This document shows, piece by piece, positions 10,074 through 21,628 of a DNA stretch of 64,000 bases. The stretch is from NCBI RefSeq assembly GCF_004329715.1, contig NZ_JXSY01000018.1, forward strand, positions 62,001-126,000, read 5' to 3'. Position 1 is the first letter of the stretch, and each line of letters opens with the position of its first letter. The notes under the pieces were generated by a model. It made no database searches. It worked only from the letters and a program-made list of their open reading frames with translations, and was not told the origin of the DNA. Position numbers and translations under genes: made by a program. Source of the DNA: Bowmanella sp. JS7-9. GTDB lineage: Bacteria; Pseudomonadota; Gammaproteobacteria; Enterobacterales; Alteromonadaceae.

Positions 10074-11536
10074 GTGCTGAATTACTGATCAATGTCACAC
10101 CATCCGAGTCGCGGGTGGCGTTGATTGAAAATGGTATCTTGCAGGAACTTCATATTGAACGTCACACCAAACGCGGTTTGGTTGGCAATATTTATGTGGG
10201 TAAGGTCAGCCGGGTGTTACCGGGTATGCAAGCCGCGTTTGTGGATATTGGTTTGGACCGTGCAGCGTTTCTGCATGCCTCAGATATCGTCCCGCACCAT
10301 GAGGTGCAGGAAGAAGTGCCGGTTAGCCAGTTACCCAAGCAAGATATTAAAACGCTGGTCAGAGACGGACAGGAAGTGATCGTGCAGGTGGTCAAAGATC
10401 CCATCGGCACCAAAGGGGCGCGACTGACCACAGATATCACGATTCCCAGCCGTTATCTGGTGTTTATGCCATCCGTCAGTCATGTTGGTGTATCCCAACG
10501 TATTGAGGATGAACAGGAACGCGAGCGACTCAAAGCGCTGGTAGAACAGCTGGATCCTGGCGAGGGTGGCTTTATTTTACGCACGGCGGCAGAGGGTGTC
10601 GGCGAAGCGGAGCTGCATCAGGATGCGGAGTTTTTGCGTCGCCTGTGGAATAAGATTCAGTCACGTATTAAGAAGAAAAAGTCCCGCGTTTTATACGAAG
10701 ATCTGACCCTCGCTCGCCGCGTGTTGCGTGACTTTGTCGGCACTAAACTGGATAGAATCCGGGTGGATGCCAAATTGGCCCTGTCTGAATTAAGACAATT
10801 CACCAGTGATTATGTGCCGGAACTGAATCCATTGCTTGAGCATTATCAGGGCGATCGACCCATCTTTGATTTGTATGATGTGGAAAATGAGGCCCAGCGC
10901 GCACTGGAACGGCGGGTAGATTTAAAGTCTGGCGGCTACCTGATCATTGATCAAACCGAAGCCATGACCACCATCGATATCAATACCGGCGCGTTTGTCG
11001 GCCACCGTAATCTGGAAGAAACCATCTTTAACACGAATTCCGAGGCTACCCAGGCGATCGCCAGACAGCTGAGGTTACGCAACCTGGGCGGCATCATCAT
11101 CATCGATTTCATCGATATGCAGGATGAAAACCACAAGCGTCGCGTGCTGCACAGTCTCGAGCAGGCACTGCAAAAAGATCGCGCCAAAACCAGTATTCAT
11201 GGCTTTACGTCGTTGGGTCTGGTGGAAGTGACCCGCAAAAGAACACGCGAAAGTTTGGAACATATCCTGTGTGGCGAGTGTCCAGTATGTAAGGGGCGGG
11301 GGTCTATCAAAACGGTGGAGACCGTCTGTTTCGAGATTATGCGTGAAATTGTGCGGGTTAACCGTGCCTATGATGCAGATAAATTTGTAGTTTATGCAGC
11401 ACCCAATGTGGCTGATGCCCTGATTGGCGAAGAAAGCCATATGCTGGCTGAGCTGGAGGTTTTTGTGGGTAAGCAAATAAAAATCCAGCCAGAAGCAATG
11501 TACAGTCAGGATAAATTTGACGTGGTGATGATGTGA
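10070..11536 (+). CDS. rng: ribonuclease G
   Basis: 488 residues; E. coli RNase G is 489. An S1-like RNA-binding domain with an insert lies at about 38-128 (GNIYVGKVSRVLPGMQAAFVDIG), followed by RNase H-like and DNase I-like parts with the metal-binding TTIDINTGAFVG and IIIIDFIDM. The zinc-link cysteines in CGECPVCKGRG are at about 401-407. It lacks the long C-terminal scaffold of RNase E, which separates it from rne. It processes the 16S rRNA 5' end and decays mRNA. It overlaps both neighbours by 4 bases. Confidence 0.95.
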   Translation: MSAELLINVTPSESRVALIENGILQELHIERHTKRGLVGNIYVGKVSRVLPGMQAAFVDIGLDRAAFLHASDIVPHHEVQEEVPVSQLPKQDIKTLVRDGQEVIVQVVKDPIGTKGARLTTDITIPSRYLVFMPSVSHVGVSQRIEDEQERERLKALVEQLDPGEGGFILRTAAEGVGEAELHQDAEFLRRLWNKIQSRIKKKKSRVLYEDLTLARRVLRDFVGTKLDRIRVDAKLALSELRQFTSDYVPELNPLLEHYQGDRPIFDLYDVENEAQRALERRVDLKSGGYLIIDQTEAMTTIDINTGAFVGHRNLEETIFNTNSEATQAIARQLRLRNLGGIIIIDFIDMQDENHKRRVLHSLEQALQKDRAKTSIHGFTSLGLVEVTRKRTRESLEHILCGECPVCKGRGSIKTVETVCFEIMREIVRVNRAYDADKFVVYAAPNVADALIGEESHMLAELEVFVGKQIKIQPEAMYSQDKFDVVMM

Positions 11537-14500
11537 ATAAGGCCGGGCGCATTTTTGCGTACCTGTTAAGAAAGCTATGGGTATTCAGCGCAGTTGTACT
11601 GGTGCTGTTCGCTTTGTTCATGTCTTTCTTACGTTATGGACTGCCCTACGCGGATAGCCAGCGGAGCCATATCGAGAATTGGTTATCTGCTCAGGTGGGT
11701 ACCGATGTGCATATTGGCGGCATTGATGCTGGCTGGCAGGCAAATGGTCCTGCGTTAATCATTCGTAATCTGTCGCTGGCCACGCAACAACAGGGACCGG
11801 TAAAAGTCACCGTCGGGCGTACTTATATTGATATGGATTTTTGGGCTAGCTTGCGCAGTGCCCGATTCGTTTCAACACGCTTTAGTCTGCATGACATGCA
11901 GGTAGAATTGCTGACTGACAGACCATCCAGTGATGACAGCGAATTGAGCTATCCCAGTGCGTTACAGGATTTGTTTCTACAGCAACTGAAGAATTTTTCT
12001 GTTGTTAATGGTCAGGTTCAGCTGATTGGCAACAACCATTCCCGCACGATTTCTATCGGACAATTGAGCTGGCTGAATCAGGGGGAACGCCACCAGGGCG
12101 TGGGGCAGTTTAGTCTTGACCAGCTTTCTGACAGCAGCGCCAGTTTTATTTTGGATCTTCACGGACAGCCCGCCGATCTGAGCGGTACGTTGTTTGTCGA
12201 TGGGCGCAATATAAACGTGGCTCCCTGGCTACAACAACTGGCACCCGATACTGTTGAGTTGGCCCAGTCAGATGTGAATCTGCAAGTGTGGGCAGAAGTA
12301 CAACAGTCAAAAGTGCAAGACGTGCTGGTTAAATGGTTGCCGGGTGAAATCAGCTGGCAGGGACAAATGCAAAGCACCCTGGCAGTTGAAACTGGTGAAT
12401 TTATCGCGAAGCGATTCGATACTGGTTGGTTGCTCAACTTAAGCAATCTGCAATATCACAGTGACAATTATGGGGCTGGTGTCATCCAGGCTACCGGGCG
12501 TATCGACACTCAGGGACGCGTCACACTGCATGCTAATGATATTGCGATTAAACCACTGATCCCCTTGTTAGGCCTGGCCGGTGCCAACGGAGAATTACTG
12601 ACCCAACTGGACCCGAACGGCAACATTACCGAAATATCGCTGCAATTCGATGCTGAAGGTCCTGCCTTGTTCGCCAGTGTGGCCGATTTACAGGTTAACG
12701 AGTGGCATCCCATTCCCGGCGGCGAACAATTAACTGCGCAGATAGCCTGGCAACATGGCCTCGGTCATATCATTATCGAGGGTCAGCAGGGCCAGTTAAA
12801 GACACAACAATTATTCGGGCATGACCTCACCTATGAGCAGGTCTTGGCTGACCTTTGGTTGCAAAGGCAGGCCGATGGCTTGCGGATTCTTCCCTCGCAG
12901 CTTTCGGTTGATTCCTCACTGTTGCAACTGCATGCGCAGGCTTCGTGGCAACCCGATGGTTTACTGCAGATAAGTGCCGATCTACAGCCACACAATGTGC
13001 TCAATGCCCGTCAATTATTCCCCGGGCAATTGATGGGGCAGCATACGGTCGATTATCTGAACCGGGCGTTGGTGAGTGGCGACATCACCAGTAGCAAGTT
13101 GCTTTGGTTCGGACGCCCGTCAGACTATCCGTTTGCTCAGGGACAAGGCATTTTTCAGTCGTCGGTAGCGGTTAAAGACAGTGAGTTTTTGTTTGATGCT
13201 GATTGGCCAGCGTTAACTCAACTGGACATGAATTTACTGTTTGAAAATGCCGCTCTGCTGATGCGTGCCAATAAGGGCAATCTGATGCAGGTGGCGATGA
13301 CCAGTCTGCAGGCTGACATTCCTGATTTAAGCAGTGATGGGGTGTTAACCATCGAAGCGGATACCCGTACCGATGCACGTAATGTAACCAGCTTGATGCA
13401 GGCTTCGCCGTTGGCGGACAGTGTTGGGGCGACGCTGACCCAGATTCAGCTGAGTGGCGATGTATCAACACGTTTGCACCTTACCATTCCCTTTGCCGAC
13501 GACAGTGAGGTAGTGGCCAGTGGTGAAGTGAGTCTGGATAACACCCCTATTGGCCTGCAGCCACTGTCAGTAACCTTAACAGAGGCCGTGGGTTCTATTC
13601 GTTTTCGCAATGATGTGGTGCAAGCTACTGATCTGAAAGCGAATTTATTTGGTGAGCCGATTGTCATTGATTTAAAGACCTTCAGCGCAGCCGATGGCTA
13701 TCATGCTGACGCATCAATTGACGCCAATTGGGACCTGACCCGCTTACTCACAAACCGTTATCCGGGTCTGGCAAGCCAACTTGGTGGCTCGGCCAGCGGT
13801 AAGGCCACCTTTAATCTGCTGATCCCTGATGAGGGGTTCAGCTACCAATTTTCATTGCTAGCAGATTTATCCTCGGCGACGTCAGCGATGCCGGCACCGT
13901 TTGATTTGGCAGATGCCAGCGCACAAAAGCTGGTTGCACGAGTAAACGGCGATCAACAGGCGTCACAACTCACACTGCAACTTGGTGAAGATGTCCATTT
14001 TGAAGGGGTATTACCTCATGCTGAGGCACGTTTATCCCGCGCGCATTTATCGATTGGTCGCAGCGATGTTGTCACGCTGGGTGCCGGATTCAGCATTTCT
14101 GCCAATTTGGCCAGTATGGATGTACAGGCCTGGTTTAACAGCTTATACCCGCTTATCGATCAGGCACCGCAAAGTGAAGGTGAGTCGTTTATTGGCGTAC
14201 CCCAGCGAATATTTGTGAATGTCAGTGAATTGCAATTTGCGGGTCAGCGTCTGCATGACGTTGCTTCCACGGTAAAATGGCAGGAGCAGGCCTGGAACGT
14301 GGATGTTCGCGCTCGTGAAGCCATTGCTAATGTGCAGTTGTTCCACAACTGGCTGGAGCAGGGCTTAAAAATTAATGCCGACTATCTGAATCTGTCAGCG
14401 TGGGAAGGTGGCGAGCAGACACCCAGTAAAATTGATATCAGCAAAGTTCCGCCGATGCAGATTGTTTGTGAGCGCTGCATCTATGCGGACAATGATCTTG

Positions 14501-15333
14501 GCCAGATTCAACTGACACTGTCCCGCGCTGAGCAGGGAATGCGTATTGAGAAGCTGGATGTTCAACAGGCTAAAGCGCGACTGACAGCCAGTGGACGTTG
14601 GTTTTTGCGCGACGGAGAAGAGCAGACCGAGCTGGAAGGTCACTTTTATTCTAAAGATTTTGGTGCTTTCCTCGCTCAATATGAGGTCAACTCTGGTATT
14701 CGCGACTCGGATGCCAACATGAATTTTGCGTTGAACTGGCAGCAGGCGCCCCATGAGTTTAATTTTGCCAGTCTCAATGGCAGTGTGGATTGGAAACTGG
14801 GTGATGGCTATCTGGCAGAAGTAAGCGATCGTGGTGCCCGACTGTTTTCAATTCTGAGCCTGGAATCGCTGGTGCGCAAACTCAAGCTGGATTTCCGCGA
14901 CGTATTTGCCAAGGGTTTCTTCTACGAAAAAATGACCGGTACCTTCCTGGCAAACAATGGTACCGTCTCCACGGACAATACGCGGGTGGATGGCGGCGCG
15001 GGTGAAATTAGTTTAACTGGCTATACCGATCTCAATGATCAGGCACTGAATTACCGTATTTCATTTCGACCAAAGGTGACGTCGAGCTTGCCTGTGATTG
15101 TGGCCTGGATGGTTAACCCGGCCACAGCAGTTGCCGCGCTGGCGATTAATCAGATGATTGACTCAGCCGAAGTTATCTCGTCCATAGACTACAGCCTGAC
15201 AGGTAGTATTTCTGAGCCGGTGCTGACTGAGTTGAAGCGTGACAGCAAAAACATTCAAATCCCTGCTAAAGCGCAGCCCAAGCCGACGCAGCCTATTCCT
15301 GCCACTGACAGCGGAGTGAATCAGGATGGCTAA
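11533..15333 (+). CDS. yhdP: YhdP family AsmA-like phospholipid transport protein
   Basis: 1266 residues, the length of E. coli YhdP. One N-terminal transmembrane helix (about residues 12-36) is followed by a very long beta-rich periplasmic part, with the chorein-like start YADSQRSHIENWLSAQVG and a C-terminal AsmA-like segment (FAKGFFYEKMTGTF, LTGYTDLNDQ). YhdP, TamB and YdbH are known bridge-like proteins that carry phospholipids to the outer membrane. GTG start overlapping the rng stop by 4 bases; the stop lies inside the next gene. The order rng-yhdP-nit-tldD supports the name. Confidence 0.92.
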   Translation: MNKAGRIFAYLLRKLWVFSAVVLVLFALFMSFLRYGLPYADSQRSHIENWLSAQVGTDVHIGGIDAGWQANGPALIIRNLSLATQQQGPVKVTVGRTYIDMDFWASLRSARFVSTRFSLHDMQVELLTDRPSSDDSELSYPSALQDLFLQQLKNFSVVNGQVQLIGNNHSRTISIGQLSWLNQGERHQGVGQFSLDQLSDSSASFILDLHGQPADLSGTLFVDGRNINVAPWLQQLAPDTVELAQSDVNLQVWAEVQQSKVQDVLVKWLPGEISWQGQMQSTLAVETGEFIAKRFDTGWLLNLSNLQYHSDNYGAGVIQATGRIDTQGRVTLHANDIAIKPLIPLLGLAGANGELLTQLDPNGNITEISLQFDAEGPALFASVADLQVNEWHPIPGGEQLTAQIAWQHGLGHIIIEGQQGQLKTQQLFGHDLTYEQVLADLWLQRQADGLRILPSQLSVDSSLLQLHAQASWQPDGLLQISADLQPHNVLNARQLFPGQLMGQHTVDYLNRALVSGDITSSKLLWFGRPSDYPFAQGQGIFQSSVAVKDSEFLFDADWPALTQLDMNLLFENAALLMRANKGNLMQVAMTSLQADIPDLSSDGVLTIEADTRTDARNVTSLMQASPLADSVGATLTQIQLSGDVSTRLHLTIPFADDSEVVASGEVSLDNTPIGLQPLSVTLTEAVGSIRFRNDVVQATDLKANLFGEPIVIDLKTFSAADGYHADASIDANWDLTRLLTNRYPGLASQLGGSASGKATFNLLIPDEGFSYQFSLLADLSSATSAMPAPFDLADASAQKLVARVNGDQQASQLTLQLGEDVHFEGVLPHAEARLSRAHLSIGRSDVVTLGAGFSISANLASMDVQAWFNSLYPLIDQAPQSEGESFIGVPQRIFVNVSELQFAGQRLHDVASTVKWQEQAWNVDVRAREAIANVQLFHNWLEQGLKINADYLNLSAWEGGEQTPSKIDISKVPPMQIVCERCIYADNDLGQIQLTLSRAEQGMRIEKLDVQQAKARLTASGRWFLRDGEEQTELEGHFYSKDFGAFLAQYEVNSGIRDSDANMNFALNWQQAPHEFNFASLNGSVDWKLGDGYLAEVSDRGARLFSILSLESLVRKLKLDFRDVFAKGFFYEKMTGTFLANNGTVSTDNTRVDGGAGEISLTGYTDLNDQALNYRISFRPKVTSSLPVIVAWMVNPATAVAALAINQMIDSAEVISSIDYSLTGSISEPVLTELKRDSKNIQIPAKAQPKPTQPIPATDSGVNQDG

Positions 15334-16153
15334 CCTGATGGTATTGCAGATGACATCCTGCCCGGATGTGGAAAGCAATCTGGCCTTTGTAGAAAGCCAG
15401 TTGGCGGGATTGACAGTAACCGAGCCAACCATGGTGGTGTTGCCGGAATGCTTTGCCTGCTTTGGTGGTGGAGATAATGCCCAGGCCAATATCGCCGAAA
15501 CGATTGGCAACGGCCCGGTTCAGCAGCGACTGGCGCAATTGGCCAAAACCTTTGGCGTCTGGATTGTGGCGGGCTCATTTCCAACCCGCAATTCCTTTGA
15601 CCATCGCTTTAGCGCCAGCTGTCTGGTGTTTAATGATCAGGGTGAGCTGATCGCCGACTACCAAAAAATTCATTTATTTGATGTGCAGGTAGCCGACAAT
15701 ACTGGCCGCTATGCCGAGTCAGCCAGCACCCAGCCAGGCAATAAGATCGTCTGTTTTGATTCACCGTTTGGTCGGGTCGGTGTGGCCATTTGCTATGACC
15801 TGCGCTTTGCTGGTCTGTTTCAGGCGATGGGCGAGATTGATGTGCTGGTGTTACCCGCCGCATTTACTGCGGTGACCGGCCAGGCACATTGGCTGCCATT
15901 GCTTCGCGCCCGCGCCATTGAACTACAGTGTTATGTGGCAGCTGCCAACCAGACGGGTATTCATGCCAATGGCCGGCAAACCTATGGTCATTCCAGTGTT
16001 ATTTCCCCATGGGGAGAGGTGTTGGTGGAATTGCCAGCGGCAACAGGTCTGGTCGGGACTAAAATAGATTACGCCTTGCTGGCAGATATCCGCCAACGGA
16101 TGCCGGTTGGGCAACACAATTGTTTCAGGAGTACTTTCGTTGAACCACGTTGA
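15326..16153 (+). CDS. nitrilase-family amidase (deaminated glutathione amidase-like)
   Basis: 275 residues. A complete nitrilase catalytic set is visible: Glu41 in VVLPECFA, Lys114 in DYQKIHLFD and Cys156 in [10 protein letters not shown]. The short carbon-nitrogen hydrolase fold with LPAAFT and AANQTG is that of the Nit1/YbeM-type branch, which repairs deaminated glutathione; the exact substrate is inferred from family only. It starts with ATG after a CAGG ribosome site, overlapping the yhdP stop by 8 bases, and overlaps tldD by 14 bases. The yhdP-nit-tldD order recurs in marine gammaproteobacteria. Confidence 0.85.
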   Translation: MANLMVLQMTSCPDVESNLAFVESQLAGLTVTEPTMVVLPECFACFGGGDNAQANIAETIGNGPVQQRLAQLAKTFGVWIVAGSFPTRNSFDHRFSASCLVFNDQGELIADYQKIHLFDVQVADNTGRYAESASTQPGNKIVCFDSPFGRVGVAICYDLRFAGLFQAMGEIDVLVLPAAFTAVTGQAHWLPLLRARAIELQCYVAAANQTGIHANGRQTYGHSSVISPWGEVLVELPAATGLVGTKIDYALLADIRQRMPVGQHNCFRSTFVEPR

Positions 16154-17582
16154 ACAGGCATTACTTGATGCCGCCGATATTAATCAACAACATCTGAGCG
16201 ACGCACTGGGATTGATTTATCAGCATCAGACGGACTTCGCTGATTTGTATTTCCAGGCCAGTCAGCACGAAAGCTGGGTACTGGAAGACGGTATTATCAA
16301 AGAAGGTAGCTTTAACATTGAAAAAGGCGTCGGCGTGCGCGCAATAAGCGGTGAAAAGACCGGTTTTGCCTATTCTGACTCCCTTTCTGCCAGCGCACTG
16401 TTCGATGCCGCGAAAGCGGCACGTAATATTGCTGCCCTGGGGCAGCAGGGGCAGGTGCAGGTATTTGACCGTAAACCGCAGCCTAAAGCTCTATATGCCA
16501 GTGATAATCCGCTGCTTGGTCTGGGCGATGAAGCGAAGGTCGCGTTGCTGCGTTCGGTGGATAGCTATGTGCGTAGTCAGGCGCCGGAGGCTTCGCAGGT
16601 TATTGTGAGCTTATCAGGGGTATTTGAAGAGGTGCTGGTGTGCGCCACAGATGGTACATATGCTACCGATATTCGTCCTCTGGTTCGCCTTAACTGTACC
16701 CTGTTACTGGAGCAAAATGGTCGTCGCGAGCGGGGCAACTCTGGCATGGGTGGTCGCTATGCGTATAGCGAGTTTTATGAACTGGAAGATGGTGTGCCGC
16801 GCTTTCAGAAACTGGCTGACGAGGCGATTCATATGGCGCGGATTAACATGCAGGCAGTGGATGCCCCAGCAGGTGTTATGCCTGTCGTATTGGGGGCAGG
16901 CTGGCCTGGTGTGTTATTGCATGAAGCGGTGGGCCATGGCCTGGAGGGCGATTTCAATCGTAAAGGTGCGTCAAACTTCAGTGGTAAAATAGGCCAGCAG
17001 GTGGCCGCCAAAGGCGTCACCGTGGTTGATGACGGGACACTGGTAAATCGCCGCGGATCATTGAGTATCGATGATGAAGGCACCACGACTCAATACAATG
17101 TGCTGATAGAAGATGGCATCCTGAAAAACTATATGCAGGATAAACTCAATGCCCGTCTGATGGGGGTGAATCCTACCGGCAATGGCCGTCGTGAATCATT
17201 TGCCCATTTGCCTATGCCGCGTATGACCAACACCTATATGCTGGCCGGTAACTATGCGTCTGACGAGATAATCGCCAGTGTCAAAAAAGGCATTTATGCA
17301 CCGAATTTCGGTGGTGGTCAGGTAGATATTACCTCTGGCAAGTTTGTCTTTAGCACGTCAGAAGCCTACCTGATCGAAAACGGTAAAATTACCACACCTG
17401 TTAAAGGTGCCACGTTAATTGGTAACGGTCCGCAGGTCATGAAGGGTATCTCCATGATCGGCAACGATTTGGCACTGGATCGCGGTGTGGGGGTGTGTGG
17501 CAAGGACGGACAGAGTGTGCCGGTGGGTGTGGGTCAACCGACCCTGAAAGTAGATGAACTGACCGTAGGGGGCACGGCGTAA
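16140..17582 (+). CDS. tldD: metalloprotease TldD
   Basis: 480 residues from the TTG at 16140, which has AGGAG 8 bases upstream (16127-16131); E. coli TldD is 481. The zinc motif [11 protein letters not shown] is at about 261-271, and the C-terminal half has [18 protein letters not shown] and [10 protein letters not shown]. TldD pairs with TldE (PmbA) to cleave small peptides such as microcin and CcdA-type substrates; tldE is not in the window. It overlaps the amidase gene by 14 bases and is followed after 4 bases by the efflux gene. Confidence 0.95.
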   Translation: MNHVEQALLDAADINQQHLSDALGLIYQHQTDFADLYFQASQHESWVLEDGIIKEGSFNIEKGVGVRAISGEKTGFAYSDSLSASALFDAAKAARNIAALGQQGQVQVFDRKPQPKALYASDNPLLGLGDEAKVALLRSVDSYVRSQAPEASQVIVSLSGVFEEVLVCATDGTYATDIRPLVRLNCTLLLEQNGRRERGNSGMGGRYAYSEFYELEDGVPRFQKLADEAIHMARINMQAVDAPAGVMPVVLGAGWPGVLLHEAVGHGLEGDFNRKGASNFSGKIGQQVAAKGVTVVDDGTLVNRRGSLSIDDEGTTTQYNVLIEDGILKNYMQDKLNARLMGVNPTGNGRRESFAHLPMPRMTNTYMLAGNYASDEIIASVKKGIYAPNFGGGQVDITSGKFVFSTSEAYLIENGKITTPVKGATLIGNGPQVMKGISMIGNDLALDRGVGVCGKDGQSVPVGVGQPTLKVDELTVGGTA

Positions 17583-17586
17583 TTCC

Positions 17587-18569
<983 letters not shown>

Positions 18570-18573
<4 letters not shown>

Positions 18574-19931
18574 ACGGCAGGCAATTCCAACGTCTGAATA
18601 GAGCGGGTGGTTTCGCCCTGTTGCAGGTTACGCAGCAAGATCCCTTTGTTGGCATCCAGCTCAAAAGGTAACGCCAGTTTAACGGTATGGCCGGAACCTG
18701 GCGCGACATCAATACTCTCACCTTGCAGATTATGCAGGTTTTCCAGCGTAAAATGATGATTGCCGTTGGGCGTCATCAGCTCAAGTGAATGGCCGATAGC
18801 AAAGCGATTCTTAACCTCAATGGTGAGCCACTGACCATCCTGTGCAATGACTTCTCCAACCAGTTGTTGCAACTCAGACACAGACGCGCCCTGATCATAG
18901 TTTTGGTACATATCATGGGTATGGCGGCGCAGGAAACCTTCTGTGTAACCGCGGTTGGCCAGCTTATCCAATTCAACCAGACAATCAGGATCAAATGCCC
19001 TGCCAGCCAAAGCGTCCTCAATGGCGCGGCGATAGACCTGCGCGGTGCGTGCGCAGTAATAGAAAGACTTAGTGCGACCCTCGATTTTTAACGAGTCCAC
19101 GCCGATCTCAGCCAATTTCTGTACATGCTGAATGGCACGTAGATCCCGGCTATTCATAATATAGGTACCATGCTCGTCTTCGAAAGCGGACATAGGCTCG
19201 TCAGGTCGCATAGGGTCGATTAACTCAAACACCTCATCGGTGGGCTGACCGATTCCCAGTGTCGGTTGTTTATCGCAACAACTCACAATATTGCCGGTGG
19301 CAGCATCTTCGGAGGCGGGATTTACCCCATATTGCCAGCGACAGGCATTGGTACAGGCACCCTGATTAGGATCGCGTTTATTGATATAGCCGGACAACAA
19401 GCATCGCCCGGAATAGGCCATGCATAGTGCGCCATGGACAAACACTTCCAATTCCGTGTCCGGACATCGCTGGCGAATTTCCGCAATTTCATCCAGCCCC
19501 AATTCACGGGACAGAATCACGCGTTTAATTCCCTGACGGGCCCAAAATAGTACCGCCGCATAGTTAACCGCATTGGCTTGTACCGACAGGTGAACCGTCT
19601 GCTCGGGAAAACGCTCCCGCACCAGCATAATTAAGCCGGGATCAGACATGATCAGGGCGTCTGGCTTCATGCTGATAACCGGCTCAATATCACGTAAATA
19701 GGTGTTAATTTTGCTGTTATGCGGTGAGATATTGGAAACCACATAGAGCTTTTTATTGAGGGCATGAGCTTGCGCGATGCCCTCACCCAGACGCGCCAAA
19801 TTAAACTCGTTGTTGCGTACCCGCAGTGAGTAGCGTGGTTGTCCGGCATAAACGGCATCGGCGCCATAGGCGAACGCGTAATGCATGTTTTTCAAGCTGC
19901 CTGCCGGCGAGAGTAATTCAGGTTTTTTCAT
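18570..19931 (-). CDS. trhP: tRNA 5-hydroxyuridine synthesis protein TrhP (YegQ, U32 family)
   Basis: 453 residues, the same as E. coli YegQ. I start at ATG 19931 (MKKPELLSPAG); an in-frame extension to 19970 lacks support. The peptidase U32 signature is clear: EVFVHGALCMAYSGRCLLS (about 165-183), with further conserved Cys in GACTNACRW and SCCDKQ that can hold an Fe-S cluster. TrhP makes ho5U34, the precursor of cmo5U at the wobble base, using prephenate. It runs tail-to-tail with dmeF, sharing TTAA at the stops. It is monocistronic, with a palindrome and the darP terminator upstream. Confidence 0.93.
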
Positions 19932-19989
19932 AACGGCACCCGGGTCAAAAAAAGACGCGCGAGTATACAAAAGCGCTATGCAGGCAATC

Positions 19990-20005
19990 TTTGCGCTGGC
20001 GCAAA
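19990..20005. repeat. palindrome TTTGCGC-TG-GCGCAAA upstream of trhP
   Basis: Perfect 7-base arms (19990-19996 and 19999-20005) around TG, 59 bases upstream of the trhP start and directly abutting the darP terminator stem. It could be an operator or part of an extended terminator structure. No U-run follows it on the plus strand. Confidence 0.45.
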
Positions 20006-20027
20006 AAAGGGGCGATTACGCCCCTTT
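20003..20027 (-). terminator. rho-independent terminator of darP
   Basis: Perfect 9-base stem AAAGGGGCG (20006-20014) / CGCCCCTTT (20019-20027) with loop ATTA. Read on the minus strand it ends in a run of six U (20008-20003). It lies 5 bases past the darP stop. Confidence 0.85.
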
Positions 20028-20032
20028 GTGAT

Positions 20033-20551
20033 TTATTCCTGCGGAAAAAGCTCGCGCAGATACTGGAATAATTCCCGTGATGCTGTGGGTGGCTGATTCA
20101 GCTCCGCTTGTTTCTGTGCGTTACGCACATATTTGCGCAGGCGCTGACGATCAGCTTCGGGTTGCTCTGCTATCAGGGCATTAATGGCTACATCCTGATC
20201 ACGCAAAATGCGCTCACGCCATTTCTCTAACTGATGGAAATGCCGATTGGCAATCTGGTGTTTATTTTCAATCTTGTTGATGGCTTCTTCGATAGGTGCC
20301 ACGTCACGGTTACGCAACAACTTGCCAATATACTGAATCTGGCGACGATAGCTGTCTTTTTTACGATTAATGCGGCGCGCCAGTTCGATGGCTTCCAGCA
20401 ATGCATCATCCAGCGGGATCTTGTCGCTATGCGCGCCCATGTTGACGATTTTCTCGCCTAGCGCCTGCAGTGCGAGGAATTCGCGCTTAATCTGCGATTT
20501 ACTTTTTACATCATCATCAAAGTCGTCAAACGACTCGAAATCTTCTTGCAT
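20033..20551 (-). CDS. darP: ribosome assembly factor DarP (YjgA, DUF615)
   Basis: 172 residues from ATG 20551 (MQEDFESFDDFDDD); a longer in-frame extension upstream reads as non-coding. An acidic N-terminus leads to KSKSQIKREFLALQALGEKI and a highly charged all-helical body (ARRINRKKDSYRRQIQYIGKLLR, split by turns), ending in RELFQYLRELF: the YjgA/DUF615 signature. DarP binds late 50S precursors and helps peptidyl-transferase centre maturation. The gene is divergent from the 20651 gene, with 99 bases between starts. Confidence 0.92.
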   Translation of the reverse strand: MQEDFESFDDFDDDVKSKSQIKREFLALQALGEKIVNMGAHSDKIPLDDALLEAIELARRINRKKDSYRRQIQYIGKLLRNRDVAPIEEAINKIENKHQIANRHFHQLEKWRERILRDQDVAINALIAEQPEADRQRLRKYVRNAQKQAELNQPPTASRELFQYLRELFPQE

Positions 20552-20650
20552 GATACCTGCCTCAATATTAACTGGCATATTGTAAGGCATATTCCTCGCC
20601 GTGTGTGTTTCATGTGCTAGATTTTCCTTTAAATAGTAAAGGAGAACAGC

Positions 20651-21148
20651 ATGGCTCACCCTTATCTGCGTCGTCAGTTTGGCCGAATTCACCGTAGTCG
20701 CTTCGATGCATTACGTGAACTCAGGGCACCTCAGCCCTGTGATATCGAGCCAGACTGGAACGAAGACAACCGGCAATCTCTGGCGCAGTTTATCGGAGCG
20801 GTGAATAAGGGACAGCATGCCAGTTTGTGTCTGGTCTGCCAGGCTGAGCAGGCGTTATCTTTTACCTTGTCGGAAATTGCGGTGCATACCGAAAAAACCC
20901 TGATGCGGGTCTATACACCGCTGTGGTTGCGCCAATACCATAAACAACCCGATTCCAACCTGCAGCGATTATTGGCCGATGCGGAAGCCGGCCAGCAAAT
21001 TCTGTATTTTGATGAGGCTGATGCGCTGTTTCAGGTCGATGGCAGTCTGCAGTGGCCGCGGGATTTTGCCAAAGCACGCTGTGGGTTAGTTTTTCGCTGC
21101 CAGTGGTTACCAAATCAGGCGTCGCAATTTGACGGCCTGATTCAGTGA
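20651..21148 (+). CDS. uncharacterised small protein, degenerate AAA+ domain without a Walker A motif
   Basis: 165 residues with a strong AAGGAG site before the ATG. I do not recognise a named family. Residues 115-127 read QQILYFDEADALF, the Walker B block of a classical AAA+ ATPase, and the preceding helix (LQRLLADAEAG) fits the AAA+ element before Walker B. Where the P-loop GPPGTGKT should be, the collinear segment (63-70) is CQAEQALS. The stretch after Walker B is shortened, with no visible sensor 1, but ends GLVFRCQWLP, like the strand before sensor 2. Read this as a compact, probably ATPase-dead relative. Divergent from darP; its stop abuts the opposing Lrp-type gene stop (TGA/TCA). Confidence 0.75.
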   Translation: MAHPYLRRQFGRIHRSRFDALRELRAPQPCDIEPDWNEDNRQSLAQFIGAVNKGQHASLCLVCQAEQALSFTLSEIAVHTEKTLMRVYTPLWLRQYHKQPDSNLQRLLADAEAGQQILYFDEADALFQVDGSLQWPRDFAKARCGLVFRCQWLPNQASQFDGLIQ

Positions 21149-21628
21149 TCAGAATGAAGGTAAGCGTTTACTTACTTTGTGTTCGTAAACTAATGCTGTT
21201 TCCACATGCACGACATCGTCCAGCGCGGTGATGCCATTGAATACAAAGTCTCGTAGGTGCATGGTATCGCTCACTGTGACGTGGATCTGAAAGTCATTGG
21301 CGCCACCCATATGAAAGATCGCCAGTACTTCAGGTTGTTCTAACATGGCGTCCTGAAAGCGATCGAACACATCCCGGGATTGTTTTGCCATACGTACCGC
21401 AATCATCGCCTGAATATGTCCACCCAGGGCGGTGTAATCCACATGCAAACTGCACCCTTGCACAATATTATCCTGTTGCAGGCGACGCACACGCTCCAGA
21501 CATGAAGATGGCGACAAGCCTACTTGCTCAGCTAATGCCTTGTTGGTCAGGCGAGCATCCGCATATAAGGCAGCCAGAATGGCGATGTCGGTGGGATCCA
21601 GTGAGCGATGACGGGGATCAGTGGGCAT
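21149..21628 (-). CDS. Lrp/AsnC-family transcriptional regulator
   Basis: 159 residues. An N-terminal winged helix-turn-helix (DIAILAALYADARLTNKALAEQ, about 13-34, then VGLSPSSCLERVRRL) and a C-terminal RAM/AsnC ligand-binding domain with FHMGGANDFQIHV are seen. Length and motifs fit local Lrp paralogues better than global Lrp. The ATG at 21628 overlaps the end of anmK by 11 bases, so it is last in a mepM-anmK-lrp unit. The effector is unknown; an amino acid or a wall-derived compound is possible but unproven. Confidence 0.88.
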   Translation of the reverse strand: MPTDPRHRSLDPTDIAILAALYADARLTNKALAEQVGLSPSSCLERVRRLQQDNIVQGCSLHVDYTALGGHIQAMIAVRMAKQSRDVFDRFQDAMLEQPEVLAIFHMGGANDFQIHVTVSDTMHLRDFVFNGITALDDVVHVETALVYEHKVSKRLPSF

